From NCBI GenBank assembly GCA_946127115.1, contig CAMGYI010000002.1, forward strand, positions 589,327-653,326: a stretch of DNA of 64,000 bases, read 5' to 3'. How positions within the stretch are numbered: position 1 is the first letter of the stretch; the number at the start of each line of letters is the position of its first letter. This stretch comes from an uncultured Chlamydia sp. Its GTDB lineage: Bacteria > Chlamydiota > Chlamydiia > Chlamydiales > Simkaniaceae. The notes beneath the pieces are model-generated. The model made no database searches and was not told the DNA's origin. It saw only the letters and a program-made list of their open reading frames with translations. Positions 36,573-45,135 of the stretch are shown here, piece after piece. Made by a program: the position numbers and the translations under genes.

Positions 36573-37926
36573 AAACTTCGTAATCCTCTATTGGCTGCAA
36601 TCTCTGATGCGACTTCAGTCTTGAATGACTTCTTTCTGTTTCGCTAAAAGCCAGCGGACGAATTTTAGTCGATCTCCCCTTTTTAGTGGGAGGAGAATGT
36701 TCGAGAGTCTTCATTTGCGTGATGGGAAGGCGAACCGATTGGAGCTCTGTACGCATTGGATCAAAGAGGGATCCACAAAAAATCTTTTTCCCATCGCTGC
36801 TTTCCAACCCATCAAAAATGAAAAGTTCTCCCCTAACTTTAAACTTCACGATTGCATCAATCTCGTAGGAGTTTTTAACTGTATGCCATCCTCTATCTGT
36901 ACGAAATAGCCAATCACCAACCCTTAATATTGTCGCCCAGTTATCAATGCGACAAGAGACACGCGAAGAGGTTCTTTGCCTTAGGTGAGTAAAAATTTCT
37001 TCCATTCTAATTGCTATGGGACGCGCTCTTTCTCGATTAAAGGTCATCTGGACAGTTTCAATTCCTGAGGGATCCCAAAGCTCAAAGTTCATCTTGAAAG
37101 GAGTGATCTCTTTAACCCTTGCTAGCGGGTACCCTTCTTCATTACCCACGCACCATTTTCCTTCTTTCCAAACATAGATTCTTCCTTCCTCGGCAAACAG
37201 AATTTGTTCCCCAAGAAATTCCAAGCGCTCTAATCCCTTGTAAATTTGGTACTCATCTCCAGCATATTGATCAAAAAGGCGATCGGCTGGCCACCACCTA
37301 ACGCCTTCAAGAGCTTCAATCCCTGCAACAAGCTCTGGATGAGATGCTTGCTCCTTTTTTAACGGTTCCCAGTCTTCCTTAATTAGATATTCTCTTGTCT
37401 TAGAAAGAAGTACTGCGCCTTGGTTGGAAACCAGATCGATTCCCATTTGCAAGGTGGTTCTCCCCTCTCCACTTTGGTTTGGTTTGATCCATAAAGGCGT
37501 TGTTTTCTCAGAAAAGATTAGCTGGTCTTCTTTATAAGTTAGATAGAGCTTCTGATTTTGCTTTGCTACCCTCTTTTCTTGCGATCCCCTGAGTCCCAAA
37601 AGGTAGCATGCCTCTATGAATTCACTATCTGGACGGCTCGAGCAAGCAAGAAAGAGAATTTTTCCGCTTAAATCAGGAAAAGGGAAACTCTGAAGTTCTG
37701 AGTCAACAGCAAGGGGGCCTTCGCCAATCTTTTCATACTCAAAACCTGAAACTGAAGGACCCACTTTTCCTTTTTCGGGCATGACTGCTCCGCCCTTTTC
37801 CAATGAAATGGTGAGAATGTTCAAGAAAAGTAGGACAGGAGCAAAAATGAGCAAGAGTAGAAAAATCTTATTTAAAAGATTGATGCTATTATGGATATGA
37901 ATTAACGATCTTTTTTTCGCTATCAA
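36562..37926 (-). CDS. T2SS-linked bitopic membrane protein (GspC-position)
   Basis: 454 aa. One N-terminal membrane helix (about 17-41: KIFLLLLIFAPVLLFLNIL) precedes a large periplasmic region and a basic C-terminal tail. No motif is recognised. It is the first gene of the gsp operon and overlaps gspD, the place of GspC in other bacteria and of an uncharacterised gene in Chlamydia. A role linking inner membrane to secretin is inference from position and topology. TTG start at 37926 with GAGAAG upstream. Confidence 0.75.
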   Translation of the reverse strand: MIAKKRSLIHIHNSINLLNKIFLLLLIFAPVLLFLNILTISLEKGGAVMPEKGKVGPSVSGFEYEKIGEGPLAVDSELQSFPFPDLSGKILFLACSSRPDSEFIEACYLLGLRGSQEKRVAKQNQKLYLTYKEDQLIFSEKTTPLWIKPNQSGEGRTTLQMGIDLVSNQGAVLLSKTREYLIKEDWEPLKKEQASHPELVAGIEALEGVRWWPADRLFDQYAGDEYQIYKGLERLEFLGEQILFAEEGRIYVWKEGKWCVGNEEGYPLARVKEITPFKMNFELWDPSGIETVQMTFNRERARPIAIRMEEIFTHLRQRTSSRVSCRIDNWATILRVGDWLFRTDRGWHTVKNSYEIDAIVKFKVRGELFIFDGLESSDGKKIFCGSLFDPMRTELQSVRLPITQMKTLEHSPPTKKGRSTKIRPLAFSETERSHSRLKSHQRLQPIEDYEVFEE

Positions 37927-38052
37927 TTGCTTCTCTTCTAAAAAAATTTCAGAGCCAGTATCGCGCTTATATTATTCAATTTAATGAAAAATTTCAAAGA
38001 AAACAGAAAACATCTAGATTGCAAAAAAAATGTTTTATTTTAAACTTGGGTG

Positions 38053-38085
38053 TAGGGGCAGCTAAGCATGAGCTTGGTGTCCCTA
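38053..38085 (+). promoter_or_regulatory. Leader hairpin ahead of the small membrane protein gene
   Basis: TAGGGGCA and TGTCCCTA pair (one mismatch), with an inner AAGC/GCTT stem, ending 24 nt before the start codon at 38110. It could be a leader RNA structure or an upstream terminator; no T-run follows. Confidence 0.4.
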
Positions 38086-38109
38086 TGGTTTTGAAAAACG
38101 AGAGAAACA

Positions 38110-38505
38110 ATGGATAAAAAACTAAAAGAAGGCGTTAGCGTTCAGGAGCTTGAAAATTTTGGGAAGAAGTATCGATTTGAAATCTTCTTCGTACTCTATT
38201 TTCTATTAGCGACTTTGCTAACATTCATCTTCTTTGGCGCCGCGTGGAGTGTTTTCCTAGCAGGTGTGGGGGGAATTCTCGGAATATGGCTTCCGAAAAA
38301 GATTGAAAAGGCGGCAAAGGCGGCGTTTGGATTTATTTTCAAACAAGAAAAGGCAACTAAGCTTGTACTTGCAATCGTTGGAGTCATCATTTCATTTTTC
38401 TTGCCTCCACTTGTCTTTTTCTTCCTAGGTCTTATAGGGGGAACAGGGATGCACAAAGCTGCTTCATCAGTGACAAAGTTGAATGATGATGGAGGAGGAC
38501 AGTAA
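38110..38505 (+). CDS. Small integral membrane protein
   Basis: 131 aa. Hydrophobic segments lie at about 25-62 (FFVLYFLLATLLTFIFFG then AAWSVFLAGVGGILGIWL) and 83-110 (LVLAIVGVIISFFLPPLVFFFLGLIGG), with basic residues between them and a hydrophilic tail ending DDGGGQ. No family recognised. It is a single gene, with its stop codon inside a hairpin shared with the convergent gene. Confidence 0.75.
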   Translation: MDKKLKEGVSVQELENFGKKYRFEIFFVLYFLLATLLTFIFFGAAWSVFLAGVGGILGIWLPKKIEKAAKAAFGFIFKQEKATKLVLAIVGVIISFFLPPLVFFFLGLIGGTGMHKAASSVTKLNDDGGGQ

Positions 38506-38529
38506 GCAAATTATCGTTTGCTTAAGTCC
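38497..38529. terminator. Bidirectional terminator hairpin between convergent genes
   Basis: TAAGCAAA (38503-38510) and TTTGCTTA (38517-38524) pair perfectly around a 6-nt loop. The stem extends by GGAC/GTCC across a small bulge. The plus-strand stop (38503-38505) lies in the left arm, and the minus-strand stop (38511-38513) lies in the loop. Placement between converging genes supports a terminator used in both directions, although T-runs are short. Confidence 0.6.
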
Positions 38530-39233
38530 TCTTCTCTTGATGTGATATAGTCAAGGAGCGACGTTTCTTGCACGGTAAAGTGGCTTAACAGCTGCTTGAA
38601 TCCAGCATGCCCAATTTTTTTGTCTACTTCCACACTTTTTTCCCATCCCCCATAGCGTTTCAATTCCTTCCAAGCCTTTTGTTCACCTTCCAGATCTTTA
38701 AGCTGTCTAGAAAGAGTGGCGATTCGAAGTAAATTAAAAGCAAAAAGGGCAGAGTCGTCCTTCCTATTTTCCCAAAAGTAGGTATCCTCAATCATTTGCT
38801 GTTTCAGCAGGCTTGCGCTTTGCCTTGCCTCTTCATACTTCGCCTCGCTAATCAAAAGGGAAGTTCGGGCATAGTCAGAATAATAAGGTTGGTCAGTCCT
38901 TTTAAGAGTCCGTTCGATATATGGCTCGGCTTCTTTTGGTGAGTGAGTGGAGAGCAAATTCTGACCGATTAAGGCATCATAGTGGGCATGTAGCTCAGGA
39001 TGTTTTTTCATCACCCTCTGCAAACTTGCAAACTCCTCCGCATCCTGGTCCAAAATCTGGTCCCATTTGACAAAAGAGTGATTGGCAGTAATATACTCCC
39101 CTTCAAAACGACCCTTACGTGCTCCCACCTTCGTAATTAAGAGTCCTGCAAAAAGCGCCGCAGGAACAATATATACTAATAACTTCTTCCAATCAAATAA
39201 CATCCGTTTCGGTAGATCGATTTCAATATCCAT
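38511..39233 (-). CDS. Membrane-anchored TPR-like protein
   Basis: 240 aa. An N-terminal anchor (about 18-35: LLVYIVPAALFAGLLIT) precedes a helical domain with TPR-like spacing (HYDALIGQNLLSTHSPKEAEPYIERTL). It lies 68 nt downstream of the copper ATPase on the same strand. A hypothetical gene flanks the metal ATPase in Chlamydia too (CT728 beside CT727, from memory), so the pair may be ancestral. Function unknown. Confidence 0.78.
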   Translation of the reverse strand: MDIEIDLPKRMLFDWKKLLVYIVPAALFAGLLITKVGARKGRFEGEYITANHSFVKWDQILDQDAEEFASLQRVMKKHPELHAHYDALIGQNLLSTHSPKEAEPYIERTLKRTDQPYYSDYARTSLLISEAKYEEARQSASLLKQQMIEDTYFWENRKDDSALFAFNLLRIATLSRQLKDLEGEQKAWKELKRYGGWEKSVEVDKKIGHAGFKQLLSHFTVQETSLLDYITSREEDLSKR

Positions 39234-39301
39234 AGCATCCCCTCGCGTTCAGATAAAAGAATCCATTCTACCTCATTTCTCATTTTTGAACATCCCCATG
39301 T

Positions 39302-41392
39302 TCAGGGTTTTCTTAAGGTCAGGGAGTTTAGAACGACTGAAATCGAGCTCAGCGCCATGGCGAGCCCTGCGATCATTGGATTGAGAAGACCCAGGACGGC
39401 TAGGGGAATTCCAATCGTATTATAGAAAAATGCAAAGAAAAGGTTTTGTCTAATTTTGACGAAAGTTTTCTTTGAAAGGCGGAGAGCAGTATTAAGGTTG
39501 GTAAGGTTGCTTCTCATGAGCCCAATTGTCGCACTTTCCATTGCAACATCTGTTCCAGATGCAATGGCAAACCCCACATCAGCAACGGTTAAAGCAAGGG
39601 CGTCATTAATTCCATCACCTACCATACCAACAACCGCCTTCTTCTCCTGAAGTTCTTGGACAACTTTAGCCTTATCTTCTGGAAGCACCCCGGCATAAAA
39701 CCCGTCGAGTGAAAGGGCGTTTGAAACAGCTTCAACAACAGGCTTTCGATCACCACTCAATAGGTAGATTTTTTTCCCTAACGCATGAAGTTCTTCTACC
39801 GCTTTTTTAGAATCCTCTTTGATTTGGTCCAAAAACGTGGCATATCCGATATATTTTTTTCCCTCCGCCAACACAATAATAACATCTTTTTCACTTCCAA
39901 TAGAAAATCCTTCTAAACTAACTCCTTCAGATTCCAAGAATTTTGGAGACCCTAACAAGAGGCCTTTTCCTGAAAGACCTTTTCCACTATGACTTTTAAA
40001 GTCTTTTATATCGTCAAGGGGAAGAGCTCCAGCATGCGCAGTTATTGCTTCAGAAATTGGGTGGTTCGAGTGACGAGAAAGGGTTGCCGCTTTTATCAAA
40101 AAAGCATCATCTGAAAGCGTAGAGTGAATAGAAGAAACAGATAATTTCCCTTCCGTAATAGTCCCAGTTTTATCCACAACAAGTGTATCCACCCTTACTG
40201 CTCGTTCTAAGCCTTCAATATTTTTGATTAACACCCCTTCTTTAGCTCCCTGGGCGCAGGCAACCATAATCACCGTGGGAACAGCAAGACCGAGTGCACA
40301 AGGACAAGCAATAACAAGAACAGCAATGCCACTCATAAGACCTTCAGTCCAGTCTTGAAGTCCGAATCCCCAAACGAAAAAAGTGAGGATCGCAATTCCC
40401 AAAACAGTGGGGACAAATATCTCCGAAATTTTATCGGCAAGTTTTTGAATGGGAGCTTTTGAACCTTGCGCTTCTTTAACGAGGCGAATAATATTTCCTA
40501 AACTTGTTTCTTTCCCAAGACGCGTTGCTTTAATTTCTAAGCTTCCATCGATGTTCATCGTCCCAGCAAATGCTACATTCCCCTTTTCTTTCCGAGTAGG
40601 AATGCTTTCTCCCGTTAGCATTGATTCATCAAGATGAGAAGAACCGTCTATTACCTTTCCATCAACCGGCACGCTTTCTCCTGGACGGACAATAACAATA
40701 TCACCCTGAGAAATTAAGTCAATTGAGACCTCTTTAATCACTCCCTTTTTCTTAATTCGTGCGCTTTTTGGTTGCATCTTTAAAAGTGCCTTCATCCCAC
40801 TTTGAGCACTCGCCTTGCTCTGATGCTCAAAAAATCGGCCTAGCAATATGAGAGCAATCAACACAGCACTTGTTTCGAAGTAGTAATGGGAAGAAAAATG
40901 AAAAGTAGCTGCAGCTAGACTATAGAAGTATGCAACGCTTGTTCCTAAGGCAACGAGGACATCCATATTCGCTGTTCCAGATCTTAGAGATTTATATGCC
41001 CCAATATAAAATGAATATCCCGCTCCAAACTGAACAACCGTTGCAAGCATCATTTGAATCGATGAAGACAAGTGTCCTCCAAACATCGGAATAAGGAGTG
41101 GAGTAGCAAAAAGAGCGGCTCCAATAGTCCGTATCTTTAACCAATCGATCGGGAGCGCGTCAGATTCTCCCTCTTCATCTTTAACAAGAAACATTGGATA
41201 CCCCATGTCAGTGATAATTCCTGCAAGCGTTTCAGCTTTAAGAGACTCTCGATCAACCTCAACTCGCGCCATTCCACTTGCAAAGTTAACTATTGCTTTT
41301 GATACTCCTTCTTCTTCTATTAATCGCTTTTCAATTTTTGCAACGCAAGAAGAGCAGCTCATGTCTCGGATTTGAAAATCATAGGTTGTCAT
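39302..41392 (-). CDS. Copper-type P1B ATPase
   Basis: 696 aa. An N-terminal heavy-metal-binding domain has C13 and C16 (DMSCSSC). The phosphatase loop TGES is at 260-263, the membrane metal site CPC at 363-365, and the phosphorylation motif DKTGT at 407-411. A nucleotide-domain HP motif (SNHPISEA) and GDGIND follow. The CPC and MxCxxC pattern points to Cu+ export rather than Zn2+. It would protect against host-derived copper. The 5' region has no obvious copper-sensor gene. Confidence 0.93.
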   Translation of the reverse strand: MTTYDFQIRDMSCSSCVAKIEKRLIEEEGVSKAIVNFASGMARVEVDRESLKAETLAGIITDMGYPMFLVKDEEGESDALPIDWLKIRTIGAALFATPLLIPMFGGHLSSSIQMMLATVVQFGAGYSFYIGAYKSLRSGTANMDVLVALGTSVAYFYSLAAATFHFSSHYYFETSAVLIALILLGRFFEHQSKASAQSGMKALLKMQPKSARIKKKGVIKEVSIDLISQGDIVIVRPGESVPVDGKVIDGSSHLDESMLTGESIPTRKEKGNVAFAGTMNIDGSLEIKATRLGKETSLGNIIRLVKEAQGSKAPIQKLADKISEIFVPTVLGIAILTFFVWGFGLQDWTEGLMSGIAVLVIACPCALGLAVPTVIMVACAQGAKEGVLIKNIEGLERAVRVDTLVVDKTGTITEGKLSVSSIHSTLSDDAFLIKAATLSRHSNHPISEAITAHAGALPLDDIKDFKSHSGKGLSGKGLLLGSPKFLESEGVSLEGFSIGSEKDVIIVLAEGKKYIGYATFLDQIKEDSKKAVEELHALGKKIYLLSGDRKPVVEAVSNALSLDGFYAGVLPEDKAKVVQELQEKKAVVGMVGDGINDALALTVADVGFAIASGTDVAMESATIGLMRSNLTNLNTALRLSKKTFVKIRQNLFFAFFYNTIGIPLAVLGLLNPMIAGLAMALSSISVVLNSLTLRKP

Positions 41393-41399
41393 ATGATTT

Positions 41400-41673
41400 T
41401 CGAATAACTAAAACAGCAATAATTTACTAGATTCTGTTTGAGAAATTTGTAATAAACATCCAATTTTCAAGCAAGCGAGCCTAGAAAAAGACGCATGTTA
41501 TCCACGAAGTTCTTCAAAAACCAAGTCCCAAGAAAAGCACTGCTCCACTCCTTTTGAAGAAATAATGATAGGACCCACACAAAATGCTTTTCCTCTGCAA
41601 AGCTCCTGAGCTTGATCCAGAATCCATGGTTAGACTTGTTGCGATTTAAGTCTTTAGGGCTTTCTGATAAACC
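41400..41673. other. Spacer between the copper ATPase and the IS200 element
   Basis: No convincing gene. A minus-strand open frame at 41467-41685 runs into the IS hairpin and is probably chance or old transposon debris. Confidence 0.4.
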
Positions 41674-42175
41674 ACCCCGCGGCAAGCCGCGAGGTATTGA
41701 GTCTAGAATAGTCGCAACTGCTTAATTTCCTTTCTACTTCCTTGATTCTTAACATATCTTTTCACAACTTCCCAGCCACCTCTTTCACCAACAGTAGCCG
41801 CATAATAACCATCAGTCCAAAACTCTCCTTCACATAAATCTTTCTTGATTTCAGGATGTGATTTGAAAATTTCCCTTGCTGTAATGCTTTTAAACTTTCT
41901 CACTACTTCGCTTATGCTGTATTTGGGATGGAATGAACACAAAATATGAATATGATTCTTATCACACCCTATTTGTTCGAAAATAATTTCATAACGGTCA
42001 CTGATCTCATCTGTTACAACTAAAGTTCTTTTTTCGATATTTTTATTCAACAAAGCCTTTCTGTATTTTACCGGAAAGACAATGTGATAGTGAGTCTGGT
42101 ATGCGCAGTGTCTGGATTTTTGTATTTTCATCCGGGAAATCATATCCCAGATTTATCCCCGCGGCAAGCCGCGAG
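41674..42175 (-). mobile_element. IS200/IS605-family element, TnpA only
   Basis: A transposase gene (41703-42143) is bracketed by two nearly identical stem-loops in the same orientation, with core CGCGGCAAGCCGCG, at 41674-41695 and about 42154-42176. Subterminal hairpins recognised by a Y1 transposase are the hallmark of this family. No TnpB/IscB is present. Exact ends cannot be set from one copy. The element appears complete. Confidence 0.8.
41703..42143 (-). CDS. tnpA: Y1 (HUH) transposase TnpA
   Basis: 146 aa. THYHIVFPVKYR near the N-terminus, the HUH pair H64 and H66 (KNHIHIL), and the nucleophilic tyrosine Y130 in KRYVKNQG are all present, so the enzyme may be active. It acts as a dimer on single-stranded DNA at the flanking hairpins. 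ATG 42143 is used; the in-frame ATG at 42131 is possible. Confidence 0.92.
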   Translation of the reverse strand: MISRMKIQKSRHCAYQTHYHIVFPVKYRKALLNKNIEKRTLVVTDEISDRYEIIFEQIGCDKNHIHILCSFHPKYSISEVVRKFKSITAREIFKSHPEIKKDLCEGEFWTDGYYAATVGERGGWEVVKRYVKNQGSRKEIKQLRLF

Positions 42176-42300
42176 GAATATCCAAGTTTTAGGAGTTGGG
42201 CGTGTTGCGAACTGAAATTTCATAGTGACATTTATCTATTGAGCCCTTATACTATTCCCAAATCATGGGATGATTATTAGTGGCAGTTGAAAGAATTACT

Positions 42301-42450
42301 ATGAATGGGATTTTCTGCGCAGCATACTATATTATTGCCGCGCACAAAAAATACTTACCTATCAGAGCACTTCGCATTCAGGCAGGAGCTTTTCTCTATC
42401 TCTACTTGCAAAGGAAGCATTGTGCATCCAAAAGACGTCCAGAGGTCTGA
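42301..42450 (+). CDS. Short hydrophobic ORF overlapping the macro gene
   Basis: 49 aa (MNGIFCAAYYIIAAHKKYL...). It overlaps the start of the macro-domain frame by 31 nt in another frame. The upstream Shine-Dalgarno is weak. It may be the detached N-terminus of a longer macro protein separated by a frameshift, or a small coupled ORF. It could also be spurious. Confidence 0.3.
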   Translation: MNGIFCAAYYIIAAHKKYLPIRALRIQAGAFLYLYLQRKHCASKRRPEV

Positions 42451-43187
42451 ATCCAATTGATCTTATTCCCTACGCTTTTGTTACAGCATCGCTCTATTGG
42501 ACAGTGATCAGTAAAAAATCCCAATTCATTAGTACTGCGATTTTGGGGACGGTTCCGGTTTTAATTGGTCAGCCTCGTTACAATACCCACCTCCCCGATG
42601 GTGTGAGAATCGGGAGTACCGACGTAACGGCATTGATCGGGGATATCCGTGACTTGTCCGTGCAAGCGATTGTAAATGCTGCAAATGAGACACTCTTAGG
42701 AGGTGGTGGGATTGATGGTGTGATCCATGCAGCGGCAGGTTTGAACCTCAAAGAAAAGTGTCGTGAGCTCCTATACATATCGGGAAGCACAACAGACCGA
42801 ATTAAGATGGGTGATGCTGTTGTGACTCCATCATTTAATCTTACTGGAAAGGGTGGTACAACTAAACACATTGTGCACACTGTGGGCCCACGAAGTACCA
42901 CAGATCATAGGGAAGTCCTTCTTGCAAACGCCTATCAAAATTCTCTAGCAGCAGCAGCAGCCCAACAGATTCGGTCGATTGCATTCCCGGCGATTTCAGT
43001 AGGAATATTCAGTTACCCATTTGAGGAAGCTCAAAAAATTGCCTTTGAAACAGTGAAAGCGTATGTCGAGCAACATCCTCTCGCCTTTGATGCTGTTGTT
43101 TTTGTTTATCACAAAAAAGATATTCGGGAAGCGCAAGAAGCATCTATTCACGCTGCTTGGCAAGAAAAAATTACTCTCAATATTTGA
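42420..43187 (+). CDS. Macro-domain protein with N-terminal membrane segments
   Basis: 255 aa from a TTG codon. Residues about 14-30 and 36-50 are hydrophobic. The macro domain (about 65-235) has ALIGDIRDL, IVNAANETLLGGGGIDGVIHAAAG, IVHTVGP and AFPAISVGIFSYP, matching the MacroD/YmdB-type ADP-ribose fold. Such enzymes bind ADP-ribose or remove it from proteins, or deacetylate O-acetyl-ADP-ribose. The location among transposon remnants suggests acquisition by transfer. The start is uncertain: no ATG is available in frame near the N-terminus. A role against host or phage ADP-ribosylation is speculation. Confidence 0.85.
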   Translation: MCIQKTSRGLNPIDLIPYAFVTASLYWTVISKKSQFISTAILGTVPVLIGQPRYNTHLPDGVRIGSTDVTALIGDIRDLSVQAIVNAANETLLGGGGIDGVIHAAAGLNLKEKCRELLYISGSTTDRIKMGDAVVTPSFNLTGKGGTTKHIVHTVGPRSTTDHREVLLANAYQNSLAAAAAQQIRSIAFPAISVGIFSYPFEEAQKIAFETVKAYVEQHPLAFDAVVFVYHKKDIREAQEASIHAAWQEKITLNI

Positions 43188-43229
43188 TTCTTCAAAGACT
43201 GGGTACAGGACAAAAAAGAGGATGTCCCG

Positions 43230-43597
43230 AATTTGGTTGAAACGGCTCCCAGATATCCATTCTTTATGAATTTCCATTGCACCGGCTGTAATCAATCTCT
43301 CGCAAGACTTGATGTTTGGAAAGAGCCTAGCTGACTCGTATCCGTCTTTTAATCGCTTAGTTGGGTTATTTGTTCTAATTTTTTCCAGTGACCTTTTGAA
43401 AATTGATAGAAAGACACCCTTTTTCCAAAATTTTCCTCGAGCTCTTCACCAAGAATCTTAGCTAGTCTAGAGACCTGAGTCGAGCTAATTTCAAGTCCAC
43501 AAAGTTTCTCTGTAAATCCGTTTGACTCTTCGTGTTGAAATGCCGTTATTATATGCAGGGCTTTGAAATTTCCATTTAAGTCGAAGGTGAGCATCAA
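43230..43597 (-). pseudogene. IS256-family transposase remnant
   Basis: Minus-strand pieces match the IS256/mutator type. LCGLEISSTQVSRLAKILGE (about 43500-43440) lies next to a shortened segment ending KKLEQITQLSD. After a stop and frameshift comes RLFPNIKSCERLITAGAMEI (from about 43328), the usual C-terminus. Most of the catalytic DDE domain is deleted. Nonfunctional. Confidence 0.7.
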
Positions 43598-43681
43598 AAA
43601 TTGAGGGGGACTAACTGATTCAGTTTTTATTACGCAACAAGTCTATTCCTGAATTCTTTTATCAAACCCACCGATCTTATG

Positions 43682-43798
43682 AGATTCTTTCAGTTTATCA
43701 AGCGCTTTAGGCATATAGGGACACGGTACGAAATGCATGCACAAAATTTTAGAGGAATGATAGCAATTGCTTGTATTCTTCAATGGGCAATCTTTTGA
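43682..43798 (+). pseudogene. IS5-type transposase C-terminal fragment
   Basis: The frame reads RFFQFIKRFRHIGTRYEMHA and then NFRGMIAIACILQWAIF before a stop. RHIGTRYEK..NF..M..IACI is the usual C-terminal pattern of IS5/IS427-group transposases. No upstream catalytic domain survives. Confidence 0.6.
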
Positions 43799-43965
43799 GT
43801 ACACTCCCTAGTCCTTCCTAGTCACCCCAGAAAAATACTGGGTTAAACGGTTTGACCCTGAGAAATATACTGCCGTAATGAAAAATGCTAGAGGAGCATT
43901 AGAACTAATTTTTTATTGGATTCGACTCCCTCAAAGCTTAAATTTTTTGTTAAAACCTGGGGAAA

Positions 43966-45024
43966 TCATACCCTTTCTTTTGAGAAAAGAGCCATTAATC
44001 TCTTGGGGAGTATTCCTGTCTTTGCTACAGACAGCCCTTGAAGAATCCGGCGGTGGCCGGAAGAGAAAGGTGTCGTAGAAATTTTTTCAAAAGGAACCCA
44101 TTCATACCCTTCAATTTCCTTATGGAGAGTATAATAGAGATAGGGATAGAGAAATACTTTGTATTTTGTAAATCCGTGAAATACCTCTGAAAGGGAACAA
44201 ATAGGTGTGAGAGAAAGATCAATTGTGTCTTCAATAGGTGTTCCTCTTTCAAAATAGGGGAATTCTGCAAGCCCTGCCATCACTTTTCCCTTTTCCCCCT
44301 TTCGAAGAAGGAGCTCAGATTCAGTATGAATAACTGCAACCTCTCTGTGGAGGTGGATCGTTTTCTCTCGACTTTTCTTTAAAGGTAGTAAATCTACTTT
44401 ACTTGTTCTATTTGCGACACACTCTTCTTGCAAAGGACAAGAGCTACATCTAGCTTTTTTCTTGCAGACAAGAGCGCCAAGCTCTATGAGTCCCTCCATT
44501 ATAATCCACGGCTCCCTCTCAGGAAGAAGAACTTGGCAAAGCTCTCTCACTTTTCGTTGTACTTTCCCCGTATCAATTGGTTCATCAATTCCGTAGAAGC
44601 GAGAAAGGACTCTTAGAACATTCCCATCGACGGCTACCTCTCTTCTCTTAAAAGCAAAACTTAGGATCGCCCCAATTGTATAGGGGCCTAATCCTTTAAC
44701 CTTTTTTAGCTCAGCACTTGACGAAGGAATCTCTCCACCGTGATTTTCACTAAAATACCGGGCCCCTTTATGAAGATTTCGAGCCCGAGAATAATATCCG
44801 AGCCCCTCCCAAGCTTTGATCACCGTTTCAAGCTGCGCTTCGGCAAGTTTTGTAATGGTGGGAAAAAGAGTCATCCATCTTTTAAAATAGGGAACAACCA
44901 CACTCACCTGGGTTTGCTGCAGCATAACCTCTGAAACCCACACTTCGTAAGGGGAAGAATTTTCTCTCCAGGGAAGGTTACGGTGATTTTTGAAGAACCA
45001 CTGACGCAGCTTTTCAGTGTTCAT
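43966..45024 (-). CDS. mutY: A/G-specific adenine DNA glycosylase
   Basis: 352 aa. The helix-hairpin-helix glycosylase domain has catalytic E32 (SEVMLQQTQV), the HhH segment KKVKGLGPYTIGAI and D133 (AVDGNVLRV). Fe-S cysteines are C187, C193, C196 and C202; the first spacing is five residues, one shorter than the common six. A C-terminal NUDIX-like domain for 8-oxoG recognition follows (about 225-335). It removes A opposite 8-oxoguanine. Divergent from the sigma-54-preceded gene at 45136. Confidence 0.95.
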   Translation of the reverse strand: MNTEKLRQWFFKNHRNLPWRENSSPYEVWVSEVMLQQTQVSVVVPYFKRWMTLFPTITKLAEAQLETVIKAWEGLGYYSRARNLHKGARYFSENHGGEIPSSSAELKKVKGLGPYTIGAILSFAFKRREVAVDGNVLRVLSRFYGIDEPIDTGKVQRKVRELCQVLLPEREPWIIMEGLIELGALVCKKKARCSSCPLQEECVANRTSKVDLLPLKKSREKTIHLHREVAVIHTESELLLRKGEKGKVMAGLAEFPYFERGTPIEDTIDLSLTPICSLSEVFHGFTKYKVFLYPYLYYTLHKEIEGYEWVPFEKISTTPFSSGHRRILQGLSVAKTGILPKRLMALFSKERV

Positions 45025-45092
45025 TATTCTACTCCCTTTAATCCCCCATTCTTCGCACGCTTAAGGTAAGATAAACAAACAGTTTAGCTCTA

Positions 45093-45110
45093 TTGGCACA
45101 CTATTTGCAA
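45093..45110 (+). promoter_or_regulatory. Sigma-54 (-24/-12) promoter
   Basis: TTGGCACACTATTTGCAA matches the RpoN consensus TGGCAC-N5-TTGC almost perfectly, with GG (45095-45096) and GC (45107-45108) separated by exactly 10 nt. The predicted start point near 45120 leaves a leader of about 16 nt before the gene at 45136. Chlamydiae have RpoN and one NtrC-type activator. No activator-binding site was identified. Confidence 0.75.
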
Positions 45111-45135
45111 GTAGTAGTGCAGCCGGGGGTAAAAA

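Noticed and set aside
41467..41685. 72-aa minus-strand ORF next to the IS200 element
   Set aside because: It starts inside the IS hairpin and shows no recognisable motif.
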